A stretch of DNA of 5,369 bases, from contig URCT01000143.1 in assembly GCA_900546385.1 (NCBI GenBank), positions 1 through 5,369 on the forward strand, read 5' to 3'. How positions within the stretch are numbered: the stretch's first letter is position 1; the number at the start of each line of letters is the position of its first letter. Under the pieces are notes generated by a model. It did no database searches, had not been told where the DNA came from, and worked only from the letters and a program-made list of their open reading frames with translations. Origin of the DNA: an uncultured Eubacteriales bacterium (lineage in GTDB: Bacteria; Bacillota; Clostridia; Oscillospirales; CAG-382). The translations under genes and the position numbers were made by a program. Below, in pieces: positions 5,285-5,369 of the stretch.

Positions 5285-5369
5285 TTATGCGCCGACATTG
5301 ATGATGTTGTAGATAAAGTCTGCATACGGTTCTTTACCTGTCATCTCTTCGGACATTCTGTTTGCGATA
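5285..5369 (-). CDS. Unidentified protein, C-terminal 27 residues only (5' end outside window)
   Basis: On the minus strand an open frame enters at the window edge and ends at TAA (plus-strand TTA 5285-5287). The visible end reads IANRMSEEMTGKEPYADF and then IYNIINVGA. The fragment is mixed polar and hydrophobic with no membrane segment. It is taken as real coding sequence because it is open to the edge, has protein-like composition, and its stop falls just past a terminator serving convergent genes. I do not recognise the family from this fragment. Confidence 0.55.
   Translation of the reverse strand, partial: IANRMSEEMTGKEPYADFIYNIINVGA

Overview
The window looks like a chromosomal segment of a low-to-mid GC Gram-positive bacterium of the class Clostridia (Bacillota), plausibly a gut Oscillospirales/Ruminococcaceae relative. 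Grounds for this are strong Shine-Dalgarno sites, near-consensus sigma-A promoter elements, an HPr carrying both His15 and the regulatory Ser46, DUF4330-type proteins next to a polysaccharide polymerase/ligase-like gene, and the FCGSGQL form of the RsmD SAM motif. The assignment rests on recalled family resemblance; no database search was possible.

Left block (1-1470, + strand): the C-terminal end of a multi-pass membrane protein resembling the O-antigen ligase/polymerase (Wzy/WaaL) superfamily, then two tandem single-pass DUF4330-like proteins. They are separated by 11 and 13 nt with good ribosome binding sites, so this is probably the 3' end of a cell-surface polysaccharide operon. No convincing terminator follows it.

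Middle block (1471-4933, + strand): a 162-nt AT-rich intergenic region holds a strong promoter (TTGACT, 17-bp spacer, extended -10 TATAAT) and two related palindrome-like elements. The promoter drives an HPr gene (ptsH-like). A terminator-like hairpin sits between HPr and uvrC, so HPr and the housekeeping genes are probably linked by partial read-through. uvrC (nucleotide excision repair), rsmD (16S rRNA m2G966 methyltransferase) and coaD (phosphopantetheine adenylyltransferase) follow closely; rsmD and coaD overlap by 4 nt. The rsmD-coaD pairing is very common in bacteria.

Right block (4934-5369): a long, nearly continuous hairpin with a T6 tail follows coaD. Its T-tract runs directly into the ATG of a 71-aa conserved-looking small protein gene, and that gene's only plausible Shine-Dalgarno lies at the edge of the hairpin's 3' arm. 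A 14-bp perfect terminator follows the small gene and separates it from the C-terminal end of an unidentified gene on the minus strand.

Most of the window is ordinary housekeeping sequence. The least explained parts are the tandem DUF4330 pair with its polymerase-like neighbour, the terminator that abuts a start codon at 4953-5012, the small protein itself, and the repeat pair upstream of the HPr promoter. I see no mobile element, CRISPR array, tRNA or rRNA.
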